Shown: positions 1 to 10,748 of the stretch, piece by piece
Numbering within the stretch: position 1 is the stretch's first letter
Layout of the letters: each line of letters opens with the position of its first letter
Source of the DNA: Rhizobiaceae bacterium
Lineage (GTDB): Bacteria; Pseudomonadota; Alphaproteobacteria; Rhizobiales; Rhizobiaceae
Length of the DNA: 64,000 nucleotides
Assembly (NCBI GenBank): GCA_017640615.1
Contig: JAEPQK010000001.1
Location: 682,001 to 746,000, forward strand
Reading direction: 5' to 3'
Notes under the pieces: generated by a model
The model's input: only the letters and a program-made list of their open reading frames with translations
Database searches by the model: none
What the model was told of the DNA's origin: nothing
Translations under genes and position numbers: made by a program

Positions 1-1
1 C

Positions 2-1585
2 GGACCCTCGGTGCTCGACCTGGTACATGCCGAACATGAAATCGAACTGCTGTCCGAACTCGGCATTGCGGTTCTGCTTTTTCTCGTCGGGCTGAAGCTC
101 GATGTCGGGCTGATCAGATCGCTCGGCACCGTTTCGCTCATCTCCGGCGCGGTGCAAGTAACCGCGACGACAACTATCGGCTATCTGATCGCGCTTGCGG
201 CGGGTCTGGGCAGCCTCGAAAGCCTGTATGTCGGCATCGGGCTGGCGTTTTCCAGCACGATCATCGTGGTCAAGATGCTTTCCGATAAACGCGAGATCGA
301 TGCGCTGCATGGGCAGTTGGCGCTTGGCTTCCTGATCGTACAGGACCTTGTTGTCGTATTGGCGATGATCACGCTTTCCGCGCTCGGTGTCGGCACGGGC
401 GAGGAGGGCAGCGCCGGCGACGCGGTGTGGGTGTTGCTAGCCGGTTTCGCGTTGTTGGCCTTTGTTATCGTCTTTGTGCGCTTCATCGCCGAGCCGCTGA
501 CCGACTATATGGCGCGGGTGCCGGAACTCCTTATCTGCTTCGCAATCGCGCTGGCAGCGATATTCGCCGCGGTTTCGGACATCGCCGGCCTGGGCAAGGA
601 GATCGGCGGGTTGATGGCCGGCGTCGCGCTCGCCTCGACGCGGTATCGCGAGGCAATCGGCTCGCGGCTCGCGCCGCTGCGCGATTTCCTGCTGCTGTTC
701 TTCTTCGTTTCGCTGGGCGCGGAGATCGACCTGCGCGGGCTGGGAGCGAGCATTCTGCCGGCGCTCGCGCTGTCGGCATTCGTGCTGATCGGCAAGCCGA
801 TCATCGTGATGTCGGTGGCGCGGTTCATGGGGTTTCGCAAACGCACCGGCTTTCAGGCCGGCGTCGCGCTGGCGCAGATCAGCGAGTTTTCACTGATCCT
901 GGCCGGGCTCGGGCTGTCGCTGGGGCACCTTTCGAAAGATACGCTCGGGCTGATCACGCTGGTCGGTCTGATAACCATCGCGGTTTCGAGCTACATGATT
1001 TCCTTTTCCGGCGCGCTTTATCCCCGGCTTGAGCCGCTGCTGGGCATCTTCGAACGCGCCAATCCGCGCCGTGAGATCGACGCCGAAGGGAAGGCAGCGG
1101 CCGAGTCGCACGATGTCGTTCTGCTTGGGCTTGGACGATACGGCACAGCGATTGGCCTGAGATTGATGCGGCGAAACGTCAATGTGCTTGGCGTCGACTT
1201 CAACCCGGCCGCTGTGCGACGCAGCCAGGCGCAGGGCATGGATGTTGAATATGGCGATGCAAGCGATCCCGAATTCGTGCGCCATCTGCCGCTCGATGGC
1301 GTGAAATGGGTGGTCTCCACAGTGCCCGTGCATGAATCGGGCATCGTGCATGGCGACCCGCGTGTTGCAATCATCCATGCTCTCAAGGAAGCAGGTTTCA
1401 AGGGGCAGATCGCAGTCGCCTCTCACCGCGAAGCGGAGGTGGACGACCTGACCGACGAGGGCGCCGATCTTGTGCTGGAGCCGTTTCAGGACGCCGCCGA
1501 CCAGGCAGCGGACCTGCTGACCGGCGATAAATCGCGCACCCGGCTCGAAATCGAGCATGTCGCGGGTGAGATTCAAGAAGGATAG
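2..1585 (+). CDS. Monovalent cation:proton antiporter, KefB/CPA2 type (5' end outside window)
   Basis: Inner-membrane antiporter of the CPA2 (KefB/KefC) family, expected to exchange K+ or Na+ for protons. The reading frame is open to the window edge and begins inside the family motif GPSVL...HAEHEI...LSELG, so the true start lies upstream; the GTG at 11 is only the first possible start codon visible. About eleven hydrophobic segments (to about residue 340) include LLFLVGLKLD, SSTIIVVKML and a GKPIIV segment. A cytosolic Rossmann RCK/TrkA-N domain follows (VVLLGLGRYGTAIG, then the acidic VLGVD at the end of the second strand), which typically binds NAD(H) and gates transport. A TrkA-C domain is not evident, as the protein ends soon after the nucleotide-binding fold. 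The stop overlaps the long-frame start of the next ORF, but the likely start of that gene is 22 bases downstream. Confidence 0.85.
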   Translation, partial: GPSVLDLVHAEHEIELLSELGIAVLLFLVGLKLDVGLIRSLGTVSLISGAVQVTATTTIGYLIALAAGLGSLESLYVGIGLAFSSTIIVVKMLSDKREIDALHGQLALGFLIVQDLVVVLAMITLSALGVGTGEEGSAGDAVWVLLAGFALLAFVIVFVRFIAEPLTDYMARVPELLICFAIALAAIFAAVSDIAGLGKEIGGLMAGVALASTRYREAIGSRLAPLRDFLLLFFFVSLGAEIDLRGLGASILPALALSAFVLIGKPIIVMSVARFMGFRKRTGFQAGVALAQISEFSLILAGLGLSLGHLSKDTLGLITLVGLITIAVSSYMISFSGALYPRLEPLLGIFERANPRREIDAEGKAAAESHDVVLLGLGRYGTAIGLRLMRRNVNVLGVDFNPAAVRRSQAQGMDVEYGDASDPEFVRHLPLDGVKWVVSTVPVHESGIVHGDPRVAIIHALKEAGFKGQIAVASHREAEVDDLTDEGADLVLEPFQDAADQAADLLTGDKSRTRLEIEHVAGEIQEG

Positions 1586-1607
1586 ATTGGGGGCAGGAGT
1601 TCGCGAG

Positions 1608-2495
1608 ATGCCGAATGGTGCAGACCTGCGAGGTGTGATCGCGGCGATTGCAACGCCGTTGAGCGACGATGGCGCTCCCGATTCGGCACGGTTTCTCAAA
1701 CTTGCAAAATACCTGCTCGAGAATGGCTGCGACGGGCTGAATGTGCTCGGCACGACCGGCGAGGCGACATCCTTCACGGTCGAGGAGCGGCTTGCGCTGA
1801 TGCGGACAGTTGCAGCGTCCGGCCTCGACCTTAAGCGAATGATGGTGGGCACCGGCGCTGCGGCAACCGGAGACGCGGTCACCCTGACGGCGGCTGCGTC
1901 CGAACTCGGCTTTGCGGGCGCGCTGGTGTTGCCGCCATTCTATTACAAGGCAGTGCCGGATGCCGGCATTGTCGACTATTTCCGCGCTATCGCGGCAGCA
2001 AGCGGGAAGGTGCCGCTCTACCTCTACAATTTTCCGGCCATGAGCGGGGTGACCTACTCGCCCGCTTTGGTGCGCGCGCTAATGGACGCGTTGCCCGGTC
2101 GAATTGCGGGACTGAAGGACTCCTCAGGCGATCTAGCCTATGCGCGTGAAGTTGCGGCGATCAGCGATGAGCTCGCCGTTTTCCCGTCTAACGAGGCGGT
2201 GCTGATCGAAGCACGCGGCGGCGCATTCGCCGGCTGCATTTCCGCGACGGCCAATCTGAACTCCGGTTTTTGCGCCCGTGCCTTTCACCAGGGCGACCAG
2301 ACGGCGCTGGCGAAGGCGGTGCGAATTCGCTCGCTGTTCGATGGCAAGCCGCTTGTTCCGGGCGTCAAAGCTGCACTTTCCGCGCTTCATGACGACGCCT
2401 CGCTCGGCCGGGTCAAACCGCCGCTTGTAGCGGCATCAGAGGGCGAAAAGGCCGCCTATGCGCGTGGAATCGCCGCCGAGGGCGAACCGAATTGA
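1608..2495 (+). CDS. Dihydrodipicolinate synthase/N-acetylneuraminate lyase family protein (DapA-like)
   Basis: Class I Schiff-base aldolase or lyase of the DHDPS/NAL superfamily, a cytosolic TIM barrel of 295 residues. The family signatures are visible: GTTGE at residues 48-52 (pyruvate carboxylate binding), YLYNFP with the catalytic Tyr140, and the Schiff-base Lys170 in GLKDSSGD. The start at 1608 is preferred over the longer in-frame start at 1557 because it has a GGAG ribosome site 9-14 bases upstream and avoids overlapping the antiporter. It is unlikely to be the housekeeping dapA, since it sits alone beside ilvD and its binding residues cannot be matched to aspartate semialdehyde by eye. 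A sugar-acid or hydroxyproline-type lyase is equally possible. Substrate unknown. Confidence 0.8.
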   Translation: MPNGADLRGVIAAIATPLSDDGAPDSARFLKLAKYLLENGCDGLNVLGTTGEATSFTVEERLALMRTVAASGLDLKRMMVGTGAAATGDAVTLTAAASELGFAGALVLPPFYYKAVPDAGIVDYFRAIAAASGKVPLYLYNFPAMSGVTYSPALVRALMDALPGRIAGLKDSSGDLAYAREVAAISDELAVFPSNEAVLIEARGGAFAGCISATANLNSGFCARAFHQGDQTALAKAVRIRSLFDGKPLVPGVKAALSALHDDASLGRVKPPLVAASEGEKAAYARGIAAEGEPN

Positions 2496-2558
2496 CCATT
2501 CCGGTCCTTGCTCTTGCCCGCCCGGAAGTGGCAAACATCGCGATCTGACCCATATTTT

Positions 2559-2574
2559 GCGGCAAGATTGCCGC
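2559..2574. promoter_or_regulatory. Inverted repeat upstream of ilvD
   Basis: Perfect 7-bp arms GCGGCAA and TTGCCGC separated by GA, lying 43 bases before the ilvD start codon. It could be a regulator site or a small RNA hairpin in the leader. No known binding protein is suggested by the sequence. Confidence 0.35.
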
Positions 2575-2616
2575 CCGTGCGCCGCTGCGCCCCAACATTG
2601 GACAGGATCACGAGAG

Positions 2617-4458
2617 ATGCCCGCCTATCGCTCACGCACAACCACCCACGGCCGCAACATGGCCGGCGCCCGCGGACTGTGGCGCGCCACCGGCATGAAG
2701 GACAGCGATTTCGGCAAGCCGATCATTGCCGTGGTGAACTCCTTTACACAGTTCGTGCCGGGCCATGTTCACCTGAAAGACCTCGGCCAGCTCGTCGCCC
2801 GCGAAATCGAGACCGCAGGCGGCGTGGCGAAAGAGTTCAACACGATTGCGGTGGATGACGGCATCGCTATGGGCCATGACGGCATGCTTTATTCGCTGCC
2901 GTCGCGCGAGCTCATTGCCGACAGCGTGGAATACATGGTCAACGCGCATTGCGCGGACGCCATGGTCTGCATTTCGAATTGCGACAAGATCACGCCGGGC
3001 ATGCTGATGGCCGCGATGCGGCTCAACATTCCGGCCGTCTTCGTGTCTGGCGGGCCAATGGAAGCCGGCAAGGTCGTTTGGGAAGGCAAGGAACGCGCGC
3101 TCGACCTGGTGGACGCTATGGTCGCGGCCGCGGATGACAGTATCAGCGACAATCAAGTCGCCGCGATCGAGCGTTCGGCTTGCCCGACCTGCGGGTCGTG
3201 CTCCGGCATGTTCACCGCCAATTCCATGAACTGCCTGACCGAGGCGCTGGGCCTCTCGCTGCCCGGCAATGGTTCGACGCTTGCAACCCATGCCGACCGC
3301 CGCCGCCTTTTCGTGGAGGCCGGCCACCTCGTGGTCGATCTGGCGCAGCGGTATTACGAGCAGGACGACGAAAGCGTGTTGCCGCGCAACATCGCCAGCA
3401 AGGCGGCGTTCGAAAACGCCATGTCGCTCGACATCGCGATGGGCGGCTCGACCAATACGGTGCTGCATATTCTCGCCGCCGCCAAGGAAGGCGAGATCGA
3501 CTTCGATCAGGACGACATCGACGTGCTGTCGCGCAAAGTGCCGGTGCTGTGCAAGGTGGCGCCCGCGAAGGCGGACGTGCATATGGAAGACGTGCACCGC
3601 GCTGGCGGGATCATGGCGATCCTCGGCCAGCTCGACAAAGCCGGGCTGATCAAACGGGATACACCGACCGTGCACAGCGAGACGATTGGTGACGCCATCG
3701 ACCGCTGGGACATCAGCCGCAGCGAGGCCGAGAACGTCCGCAACTTCTTCATGGCCGCGCCCGGCGGCGTGCCAACACAGGTGGCTTTCAGCCAGGACCG
3801 GCGCTGGGACGAGCTCGATCTCGACCGTGAGAAGGGCGTGATCCGCAGCGCCGAACACCCATTTTCCAAGGATGGCGGCCTTGCGGTTCTCAAGGGCAAT
3901 GTCGCTGTTGATGGCTGTATTGTGAAAACGGCCGGCGTCGATGAGTCGATCCTCAAGTTCTCCGGCCCAGCGCGGGTGTTCGAGAGCCAGGACGCGGCCG
4001 TTCAGGGCATTCTCGGCAACAAGATCAATGCCGGCGACGTGGTGGTTATCCGCTATGAGGGGCCAAAAGGCGGGCCGGGCATGCAGGAGATGCTCTACCC
4101 GACGAGCTATCTGAAATCGAAAGGTCTGGGCGCCGCCTGTGCGCTACTCACCGACGGCCGCTTCTCGGGAGGCACTTCGGGCCTGTCGATTGGCCATGTG
4201 TCGCCGGAGGCTGCCGAGGGCGGCACTATCGGACTGGTGCGGGAAGGCGATCTGATCGAGATCGACATTCCGAACCGGACCATCAACCTGGCGGTTGATG
4301 CGGCAGAGCTGGAAAAGCGCCGCGCCGAGCAGGACAAGGCAGGCTGGAAGCCGGCCGAGCCGCGCCGGAGGAAAGTGACCACCGCGCTCAAGGCCTATGC
4401 CGCATTTGCCACGAGTGCCGCCAAGGGGGCGGTGCGCGATCTGGGCGATTTCGGGTAG
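2617..4458 (+). CDS. ilvD: Dihydroxy-acid dehydratase
   Basis: Cytosolic Fe-S dehydratase that converts 2,3-dihydroxy-isovalerate and 2,3-dihydroxy-3-methylvalerate to the 2-keto acids in isoleucine and valine synthesis. The 613-residue length matches the long (E. coli-like) IlvD class. Signatures seen are Asp81 in [12 protein letters not shown], Cys122 and Lys124 in [10 protein letters not shown], and the second cysteine motif [17 protein letters not shown] around residues 188-204. The C-terminal [19 protein letters not shown] is also typical. The start at 2617 (MPAYRSRTT) is chosen because it matches the family N terminus and follows a GAGAG ribosome site; the 53-codon upstream extension from 2458 overlaps the previous gene and looks non-coding. 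No other branched-chain biosynthesis gene is adjacent. Confidence 0.96.
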   Translation: MPAYRSRTTTHGRNMAGARGLWRATGMKDSDFGKPIIAVVNSFTQFVPGHVHLKDLGQLVAREIETAGGVAKEFNTIAVDDGIAMGHDGMLYSLPSRELIADSVEYMVNAHCADAMVCISNCDKITPGMLMAAMRLNIPAVFVSGGPMEAGKVVWEGKERALDLVDAMVAAADDSISDNQVAAIERSACPTCGSCSGMFTANSMNCLTEALGLSLPGNGSTLATHADRRRLFVEAGHLVVDLAQRYYEQDDESVLPRNIASKAAFENAMSLDIAMGGSTNTVLHILAAAKEGEIDFDQDDIDVLSRKVPVLCKVAPAKADVHMEDVHRAGGIMAILGQLDKAGLIKRDTPTVHSETIGDAIDRWDISRSEAENVRNFFMAAPGGVPTQVAFSQDRRWDELDLDREKGVIRSAEHPFSKDGGLAVLKGNVAVDGCIVKTAGVDESILKFSGPARVFESQDAAVQGILGNKINAGDVVVIRYEGPKGGPGMQEMLYPTSYLKSKGLGAACALLTDGRFSGGTSGLSIGHVSPEAAEGGTIGLVREGDLIEIDIPNRTINLAVDAAELEKRRAEQDKAGWKPAEPRRRKVTTALKAYAAFATSAAKGAVRDLGDFG

Positions 4459-4480
4459 TCGATAACGCTGCTTGACTGGT

Positions 4481-4669
4481 GTGCGTCCTTCGACGCTTCG
4501 CTACGCGAAGCACCTTAGGATGAGGGGCGTAGGTGTTTGCGTGCCTTGTCCTGAGATGCGCGCCTCAGGGTACGCGTCCAAAGGGCGCGACGATCAGAGA
4601 TGTCGGATGCCAGGCACTGGCTTCCTCACCTGAGGTGCGAGCCTTGAGGCGAGCCTCAAAGGACGCACC
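4481..4669. repeat. Rhizobial-type intergenic mosaic element: two inverted copies
   Basis: The gap between ilvD and the convergent permease gene is filled by a palindrome-rich repeat. A copy starting GTGCGTCCTTCGACGC (4481-4525) is mirrored on the other strand at 4624-4669 (GTGCGTCCTTTGAGGC when reverse complemented), with a third palindromic piece CCTGAGATGCGCGCCTCAGG (4551-4570) between them. This is the style of the REP/RIME-like elements common in rhizobial genomes. Placed between two convergent stop codons, it probably also ends transcription from both sides. Confidence 0.7.
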
Positions 4670-4680
4670 AGACAGGGTCG

Positions 4681-5610
4681 TCAGCGGCCCCTGATGCGGG
4701 GGTCCAGCGCGTCGCGCAGGCCATCGCCCACATAGTTCACCGACAGCACCGTCAGCGAAATCGCCAGGCCGGGCCATAACACGCGCTCGGGATATTGCTG
4801 CAGGTAATCGACCGCGTCGAACAGCAGGCGACCCCAGGTCGGGAAGTCCGGCGGGAAGCCAAGCCCGAGGAACGACAGCGCCGACTCAGTGATGATCGCG
4901 TTGGCGATGCCGAGCGTTGCCGACACCATGATCGGTGACAGTACGTTGGGCAGAATGTGCCGGAAAATGATGCGGCGCGGCGGTGTTCCGATCGAACGGC
5001 CGGCGAGCACGAATTCACGCTCCTTCAACGCCAGCACGTCGCCGCGCACGATGCGCGCGGTCTGCATCCATGACGTGACGCCGATTGCGACGACGATCAG
5101 GATGAAGATGCCGGTCTCAGGTCCGAAACGCGATGACAGTGCTTCCCGGAAGAGCATCACCATCACTAGCAGCAGCGGCAGCAGCGGCAGAGCGAGGAAA
5201 AGGTCGGTGATGCGCATCAGCGCGCCATCGAGCCGCCGGAAGAAGCCGGCTAGCACGCCGATTGCGGTGCCGAGCACGAGCGATAGCAGCATGGCCGTGA
5301 TGCCCACCGCGACCGAAACCTTGCCGCCTGCCATCATGCGGGCGAGCATGTCACGGCCGAGTTGGTCGGTGCCGAGCGGGTGCGCGAAGCTCGGCCCCTG
5401 ATTGCGCGAGCGGATATCGATGAACTGCGCGTCGTAGGGCCAGATGATCGGGCCGATGACGACGGCGAGTACGATGAAGGCGAAGATACCCGCGCCCACA
5501 AGCGCGCCGCGATGGGTCTTGAACTGGTCCCACACATCGCGCCACTGCGAGCGCACCGGCCGCGGCATGGCAGACGGGGAGGCGGGCGGTCCTGCGGTCA
5601 CATCAGTCAT
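4681..5610 (-). CDS. Peptide/oligopeptide-type ABC transporter permease (DppC/OppC family)
   Basis: Second inner-membrane permease of the first peptide-type ABC importer (genes 4681-10593, minus strand). It has an N-terminal cytosolic stretch, a first membrane segment (GIFAFIVLAVVIGPIIW), the LGTDQLGRDMLARM motif typical of DppC/OppC permeases, and the EAA loop around SIGTPPRRIIFRHILPN that contacts the ATPases. It ends with the usual GDGLRDALDPRIRG. The 309-codon start at 5610 (MTDVTAG) is preferred because its ATG overlaps the upstream permease by 8 bases, a normal sign of translational coupling; a longer frame starting at 5652 runs deep into that gene. Substrate is not deducible from the permease. 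Confidence 0.93.
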   Translation of the reverse strand: MTDVTAGPPASPSAMPRPVRSQWRDVWDQFKTHRGALVGAGIFAFIVLAVVIGPIIWPYDAQFIDIRSRNQGPSFAHPLGTDQLGRDMLARMMAGGKVSVAVGITAMLLSLVLGTAIGVLAGFFRRLDGALMRITDLFLALPLLPLLLVMVMLFREALSSRFGPETGIFILIVVAIGVTSWMQTARIVRGDVLALKEREFVLAGRSIGTPPRRIIFRHILPNVLSPIMVSATLGIANAIITESALSFLGLGFPPDFPTWGRLLFDAVDYLQQYPERVLWPGLAISLTVLSVNYVGDGLRDALDPRIRGR

Positions 5611-6610
5611 AGCGAATCCTCGGGTCGAGCATGCCGTAGAGGACATCGGCAATGAGGTTGAAGGTCACGATCAGCACCGCGAAAATAAAGGTGAGGGTCT
5701 GCACCATCGGAATGTCATAGGCATAGATTGCCGTGATCAGGAGCTGGCCGATGCCGTTCACCTTGAATATCTGCTCGGTGATGATGGCGCCGCCAAAGAT
5801 GCCGGGCACGCCGAGCGCAATGACGGTGATGACCGGGATGAGCGAATTGCGCAGAACGTGGATAAGAACCACGACCTTCTCGGTCATGCCCTTGCCGCGT
5901 GCCGTGCGCACGTAATCCTGGTTGAGATTGTCGAGCATGGATGCGCGCATGAAGCGCGATATTTGCGCGGTCGTTTGCAGCGCCAGCACCATGACGGGCA
6001 TCACCATCTGCCGGAGCTGGAACACGAAGGTATCCCAGTCCACGACCCTGTGCGTTGTGTCGTAGATCGATGGGAACCAGCCGAGCTGCACGGAAAAGAT
6101 GACGATGACGAGCACGCCGGTGAAGAAGGGCGGCACGGAATATCCGACCATGGTCACGAACGTACCGGTCTGGTCGAACCATGAATATTGCCGGTAGGCG
6201 GAGATAATTCCGATCGGAATGGCGATCAGGATGCCCACCACATAGGACATGCCGACCACCCACATGGTCTGCGGCAAGCGCTGCACGATGATGTCGAAAA
6301 CAGGCGAGCGGGTCTGCCAGGAGATGACGCGCTGGCTGTCACCGGCGATGTCCCAACCGGTTGAATCGGAAAAGATGTGCAGCGGCTCGTTGATCAGAAA
6401 CTGTTTGAGCCAGAGCAGGTAGCGAACGTGGATCGGTTCGCCGAGACCAAGTGCCAGCCGGATCTTTTCCCTGACTTCGGGCGGCACCGTGAGCGGCATT
6501 TGCGCTGTCGGGTCGCCGGGCGCCAGGTCGAGAAGCAAAAAGATCGCAAGGCTGATGAACAGCAGCGTCGGCACCGCGATCAGGAGCCTGCGGATAATGT
6601 AGTTCAGCAA
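5603..6610 (-). CDS. Peptide/oligopeptide-type ABC transporter permease (DppB/OppB family)
   Basis: First inner-membrane permease of the same importer. Typical DppB/OppB features are the N-terminal NYIIRRLLIAVPTLLFISL, LDLAPGDP after the first membrane segment, the EAA loop YVRTARGKGMTEKVVVLIHV, and the C-terminal ADVLYGMLDPRIRYD. A start at the GTG 6643 would place the first codons inside a strong hairpin (6641-6666). The in-frame TTG at 6610, which gives LLNYIIRR directly and has an AAGG about 10 bases upstream, is therefore preferred (335 residues). This start is moderately certain. The stop overlaps the next permease start by 8 bases. Confidence 0.92.
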   Translation of the reverse strand: MLNYIIRRLLIAVPTLLFISLAIFLLLDLAPGDPTAQMPLTVPPEVREKIRLALGLGEPIHVRYLLWLKQFLINEPLHIFSDSTGWDIAGDSQRVISWQTRSPVFDIIVQRLPQTMWVVGMSYVVGILIAIPIGIISAYRQYSWFDQTGTFVTMVGYSVPPFFTGVLVIVIFSVQLGWFPSIYDTTHRVVDWDTFVFQLRQMVMPVMVLALQTTAQISRFMRASMLDNLNQDYVRTARGKGMTEKVVVLIHVLRNSLIPVITVIALGVPGIFGGAIITEQIFKVNGIGQLLITAIYAYDIPMVQTLTFIFAVLIVTFNLIADVLYGMLDPRIRYD

Positions 6611-6640
6611 GGTATGGTCGCCTTGTCCTGCCGGATACAA

Positions 6641-6666
6641 CACGCCCCGGCGGTTGCCGGGGCGTG
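6641..6666 (-). terminator. Hairpin between binding-protein and permease genes (attenuator)
   Basis: A perfect 10-bp stem (CACGCCCCGG / CCGGGGCGTG) with a 6-base loop begins 14 bases after the binding-protein stop. On the minus strand it is followed by TTGTAT, only weakly U-rich. It therefore looks like a partial terminator or a 3' stabiliser that lets the binding protein be made in excess over the permeases, a common arrangement in ABC importer operons. Confidence 0.6.
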
Positions 6667-6680
6667 CTGCCGATCAAGTT

Positions 6681-8387
6681 TTACTTGACGCGATGCCAGT
6701 CGGCCACGTTCCAGAGCTCGCTGTCCCAGGTGTTCAGGACAACGCCGCCCAGCGAGTTGGCGTGAGCCGAGACACGGCCACGGTCAACCAGCGGCACGAC
6801 GACGTAGCTGTCTTTGGTCAGCATGTCGTTGAGCTTGCGGCCGATCTCGCCGCGCTTTTCGAGTTCGGCGGTCTTGCCGAGCTCTGCGATCAGCGCGTCG
6901 TATTCTTCGTTGCAGTAGCGGTTGATGTTTTCACCCTGCCACTGCGTCGAAGGCTTCGGAGCCTTTTCGCAGGTGTGCTGCGCCAGATAGGCTTCCGGGT
7001 CGGTGCCGTCGAAGTTGTTGGCGTACATCTCCACGTCCGAATAGAACTTCTGGAACGTGTCGGGCGAACCCGGATCGCCACCGAAGAAGACCGAGGCGTC
7101 GATGTTCTTCAGCTCGGTTTCAACACCGATTTCTGCCCACCACTGTTTGATCAGCGCCTGGAAGTCCTGACGGACGGCGTTGGTCGAGGTCTGGTAGGTG
7201 AGCGACAGCTTCATGCCGTCCTTGTCGCGGACGCCATCGCCATTGGTGTCGGTCCAGCCGGCTTCCTCGAGAAGCGCCTTGGCGCCTTCGATGTCCTGCG
7301 TCAGGCAGTCCGTGTTGTCGGAAGCGTAGAGCTCCGGAGCGGGCACCAGGTTACAGGTCGGGCGTCCAGCCTGACCATAACCGATCTCGACCAGCAATTC
7401 GCGGTCGATCGCCATCGACAGAGCCTTGCGCACCTTCATGTCCGAAAGGATCGGATGCGGATGGGCTTCGGTCGAACGCTCGCCTTCCGGAAGATCCGGG
7501 GACGGGTCGGTCATGTTCATTTCGATACGCTCGACGAGCGAACCGAATGCTGCAATCGGCTTACCTTTGCCGGCGGCCGCCATGTTGGCGAGGACGTCGG
7601 GAGCAAGCTGCAGGTTCCAGGCGTAGTCGAACTCGCCGGTTTCAAGCACGGCGCGGCCAGCAGCTGCTGCATCGCCGCCGCCCTTGAAGGTCAGCGTGGC
7701 GAAGGCCGGCTTGTCAGGATCACGATAGTTGTCGTTGGCTTCCATCGTGATCACGTCGTTCGGGCGGAATTCCACCACCTTGAACGGGCCGGTGCCGATC
7801 GGGTTGAAGTTGGCTTCCGTGCACTCGGGCGCCTTGGCGCCAAGGCAGTCCTGGAACTGCGCCTTCTGGATGATCGGAGACTGACCGCCCATGAATGCCT
7901 GATAAGGATAGGGCTTCGGCTCGCCGAAGGTGACCTTGATCGTCAGATCGTCCAGCGCTTCCACATTGGTCACGCCTTCGAACTTCGCTGCCTGTGCGCA
8001 ACCGCCTTCAGGATGCATGCAGTATTCGGCGGTGAACACCACGTCGGCCGAGGTGACCGGCGTGCCGTCCGACCAGACCAGACCTTCCTTGAGCTTCCAT
8101 GTGATTGTGGTCAGGTCTTCCGAAACGCCGCCATTGGCAACGGTCGGAATTTCGGCGGCCAGATAAGGCACGAGATTGCCGTCCTGGTCGAAGCGGCCAA
8201 GCGGCTCAATGACGAGCGATGCGGATTCGATGTCCTTGGTGCCGCTCGACAGATAGGGATTCAAGATCGACGGCGCCTGCCAGTAGATGATCTTGACCTC
8301 TCCGTCGGAGCCGCGCTCCGCGTAGGCTGCGCTCGTGACAGCAGCCGCGGCCACCGTTCCGATCAGCAGTGATTTGAGGGTTTTCAT
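6681..8387 (-). CDS. Periplasmic peptide-type ABC transporter substrate-binding protein (SBP family 5)
   Basis: Solute receptor of the first peptide-type importer, 568 residues. The start at 8387 (MKTLKSLLIGT) follows a GGGAG ribosome site and gives a clean Sec signal peptide ending near SAAYA; the 19-codon upstream extension is rejected. The mature protein shows family 5 features: SILNPYLSSGTKD, EPLGRF, a SDGTPVTSADVVFTAEY segment, and the PIGTGPFKVVEF motif. Several cysteines (for example near GGCAQAAKFE, DCLGAKAPEC, TCNLVP) suggest periplasmic disulfides. It is encoded third, after the two ATPases and before the permeases, which is unusual as the receptor gene is more often first. The ligand could be a peptide, an opine or another polar compound. 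Confidence 0.92.
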   Translation of the reverse strand: MKTLKSLLIGTVAAAAVTSAAYAERGSDGEVKIIYWQAPSILNPYLSSGTKDIESASLVIEPLGRFDQDGNLVPYLAAEIPTVANGGVSEDLTTITWKLKEGLVWSDGTPVTSADVVFTAEYCMHPEGGCAQAAKFEGVTNVEALDDLTIKVTFGEPKPYPYQAFMGGQSPIIQKAQFQDCLGAKAPECTEANFNPIGTGPFKVVEFRPNDVITMEANDNYRDPDKPAFATLTFKGGGDAAAAGRAVLETGEFDYAWNLQLAPDVLANMAAAGKGKPIAAFGSLVERIEMNMTDPSPDLPEGERSTEAHPHPILSDMKVRKALSMAIDRELLVEIGYGQAGRPTCNLVPAPELYASDNTDCLTQDIEGAKALLEEAGWTDTNGDGVRDKDGMKLSLTYQTSTNAVRQDFQALIKQWWAEIGVETELKNIDASVFFGGDPGSPDTFQKFYSDVEMYANNFDGTDPEAYLAQHTCEKAPKPSTQWQGENINRYCNEEYDALIAELGKTAELEKRGEIGRKLNDMLTKDSYVVVPLVDRGRVSAHANSLGGVVLNTWDSELWNVADWHRVK

Positions 8388-8530
8388 TTCATACTCCCAT
8401 TTATTGTTACCCGTTGGGGAATACAGTCCGCTGCGATTGGGCACCTGATGCCTCCCATTTGCCGCGGCCTGCCTTCATTTCCGCACAAGTCTTTGTCGTT
8501 GGCAATCACTCCCGGTTTTTCTCTTGGCGT

Positions 8531-9537
8531 TTATTCGGCGACATGGCACGCAACCTTGCGGCCGCCATCGAGTTCACGCCACACAGGCTCTACCGTGCGG
8601 CATTTTTCGATAACGTCCGGGCAGCGCGTGCAAAACCTGCACCCCTTTGGCGGATTGACGGCGTTGGGAATTTCGCCGGTCAGCAATATCCGCTTGCGCG
8701 TTGCTTCGACTTTGGGGTCCGGTACTGGCACAGCCGAAAGCAAAGCCCTGGTGTAGGGGTGTTTCGGTTTGTTGAAGAGCTGGTCGACCGTGCCAAGCTC
8801 GACCATCTTGCCTAGATACATCACCGCCACGCGGTCGGCGATATGGCGGACCATGGAAAGGTCGTGGCTGATGAAGAGGTAAGTGAGACCGAGCTTCTTC
8901 TGCAGGTCTTCCAGCAGGTTCACCACCTGCGCCTGGATAGAAACGTCGAGTGCTGCAATCGGCTCGTCGCAGACGATGAATTCGGGGTCGAGCGCCAATG
9001 CACGGGCGATGCCGATGCGCTGGCGCTGGCCGCCGGAAAACTCGTGCGGGTAGCGGTTGATGTAGTCGGGGTTGAGGCCGACGGCGTCGAGCAGCTCGCG
9101 TACTTTATCGCGCCGCGCCTTGCCCTTGAGCACGCCATGCTCGATCAGCGGTTCGGCAATGATGGAGCCGACGGTGAGGCGCGGATTGAGCGAGGCCTGC
9201 GGATCCTGAAAGATCATCTGCATGCTTGGCCGCACGGCCCTGAGCTCGCCGCTGTCGAGCGTCGCGATATCCCGGTCGTTGAAGAGAATACGCCCGGCCG
9301 TCAGCTCATAGAGGCGCAGCAGCGCCCGGCCGGTCGTGGACTTTCCGCAGCCGCTTTCGCCCACAAGGCCGAGCGTTTCGCCGCGGCGAATATCGAAGGT
9401 AAGCCCGTCGACGGCTTTGACCGCGCCGACCTGACGGCGAAGCAGCCCGCGAAACACCGGGAAATGGACCGTGAGGTCCTCGATATCGACCAGTCTTTCC
9501 GGCTTCAGCGCGCCTTTTTGAAGGGCGGGGTCGGCGT

Positions 9538-9541
<4 letters not shown>
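8531..9541 (-). CDS. Peptide-type ABC transporter ATP-binding protein (DppF/OppF family)
   Basis: One of two cytosolic ATPases of the importer, 336 residues. Motifs are Walker [11 protein letters not shown]-loop [14 protein letters not shown] signature [15 protein letters not shown], Walker [15 protein letters not shown] and H-loop FISHDLSMV. The C-terminal oligopeptide-transporter region contains the cysteine cluster CRFCTRCP that often binds an Fe-S cluster in this family. The start at 9541 (MNADPALQ) overlaps the stop of the upstream ATPase gene by 4 bases (ATGA), arguing for coupling and against the longer start at 9631. The following 143 bases before the binding-protein gene hold no ORF I can support. 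Confidence 0.93.
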
Positions 9542-10593
<1,052 letters not shown>

Positions 10594-10748
10594 CGGTTAC
10601 GGCGCGCGCATCTGATCATCAGCCAGACGAGATTTCAAGCAGCTATTGCGCTCTTCGACTTCACGCTACGCAAACGCAAGAAATCGTCGAATCTGACGAG
10701 GAAGATGCCATTTCGCGCACGATTCTTGCATCAAATGTCAGGTTGCGT

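Noticed and set aside
6611-6643. GTG start at 6643 for the DppB-type permease
   Set aside because: It would place the start inside the stem of the hairpin at 6641-6666 and add 11 residues unlike the family; TTG 6610 fits better.
6654-8372. 572-codon plus-strand frame
   Set aside because: Antisense to the first peptide-binding protein gene, which has clear family motifs, signal peptide and ribosome site.
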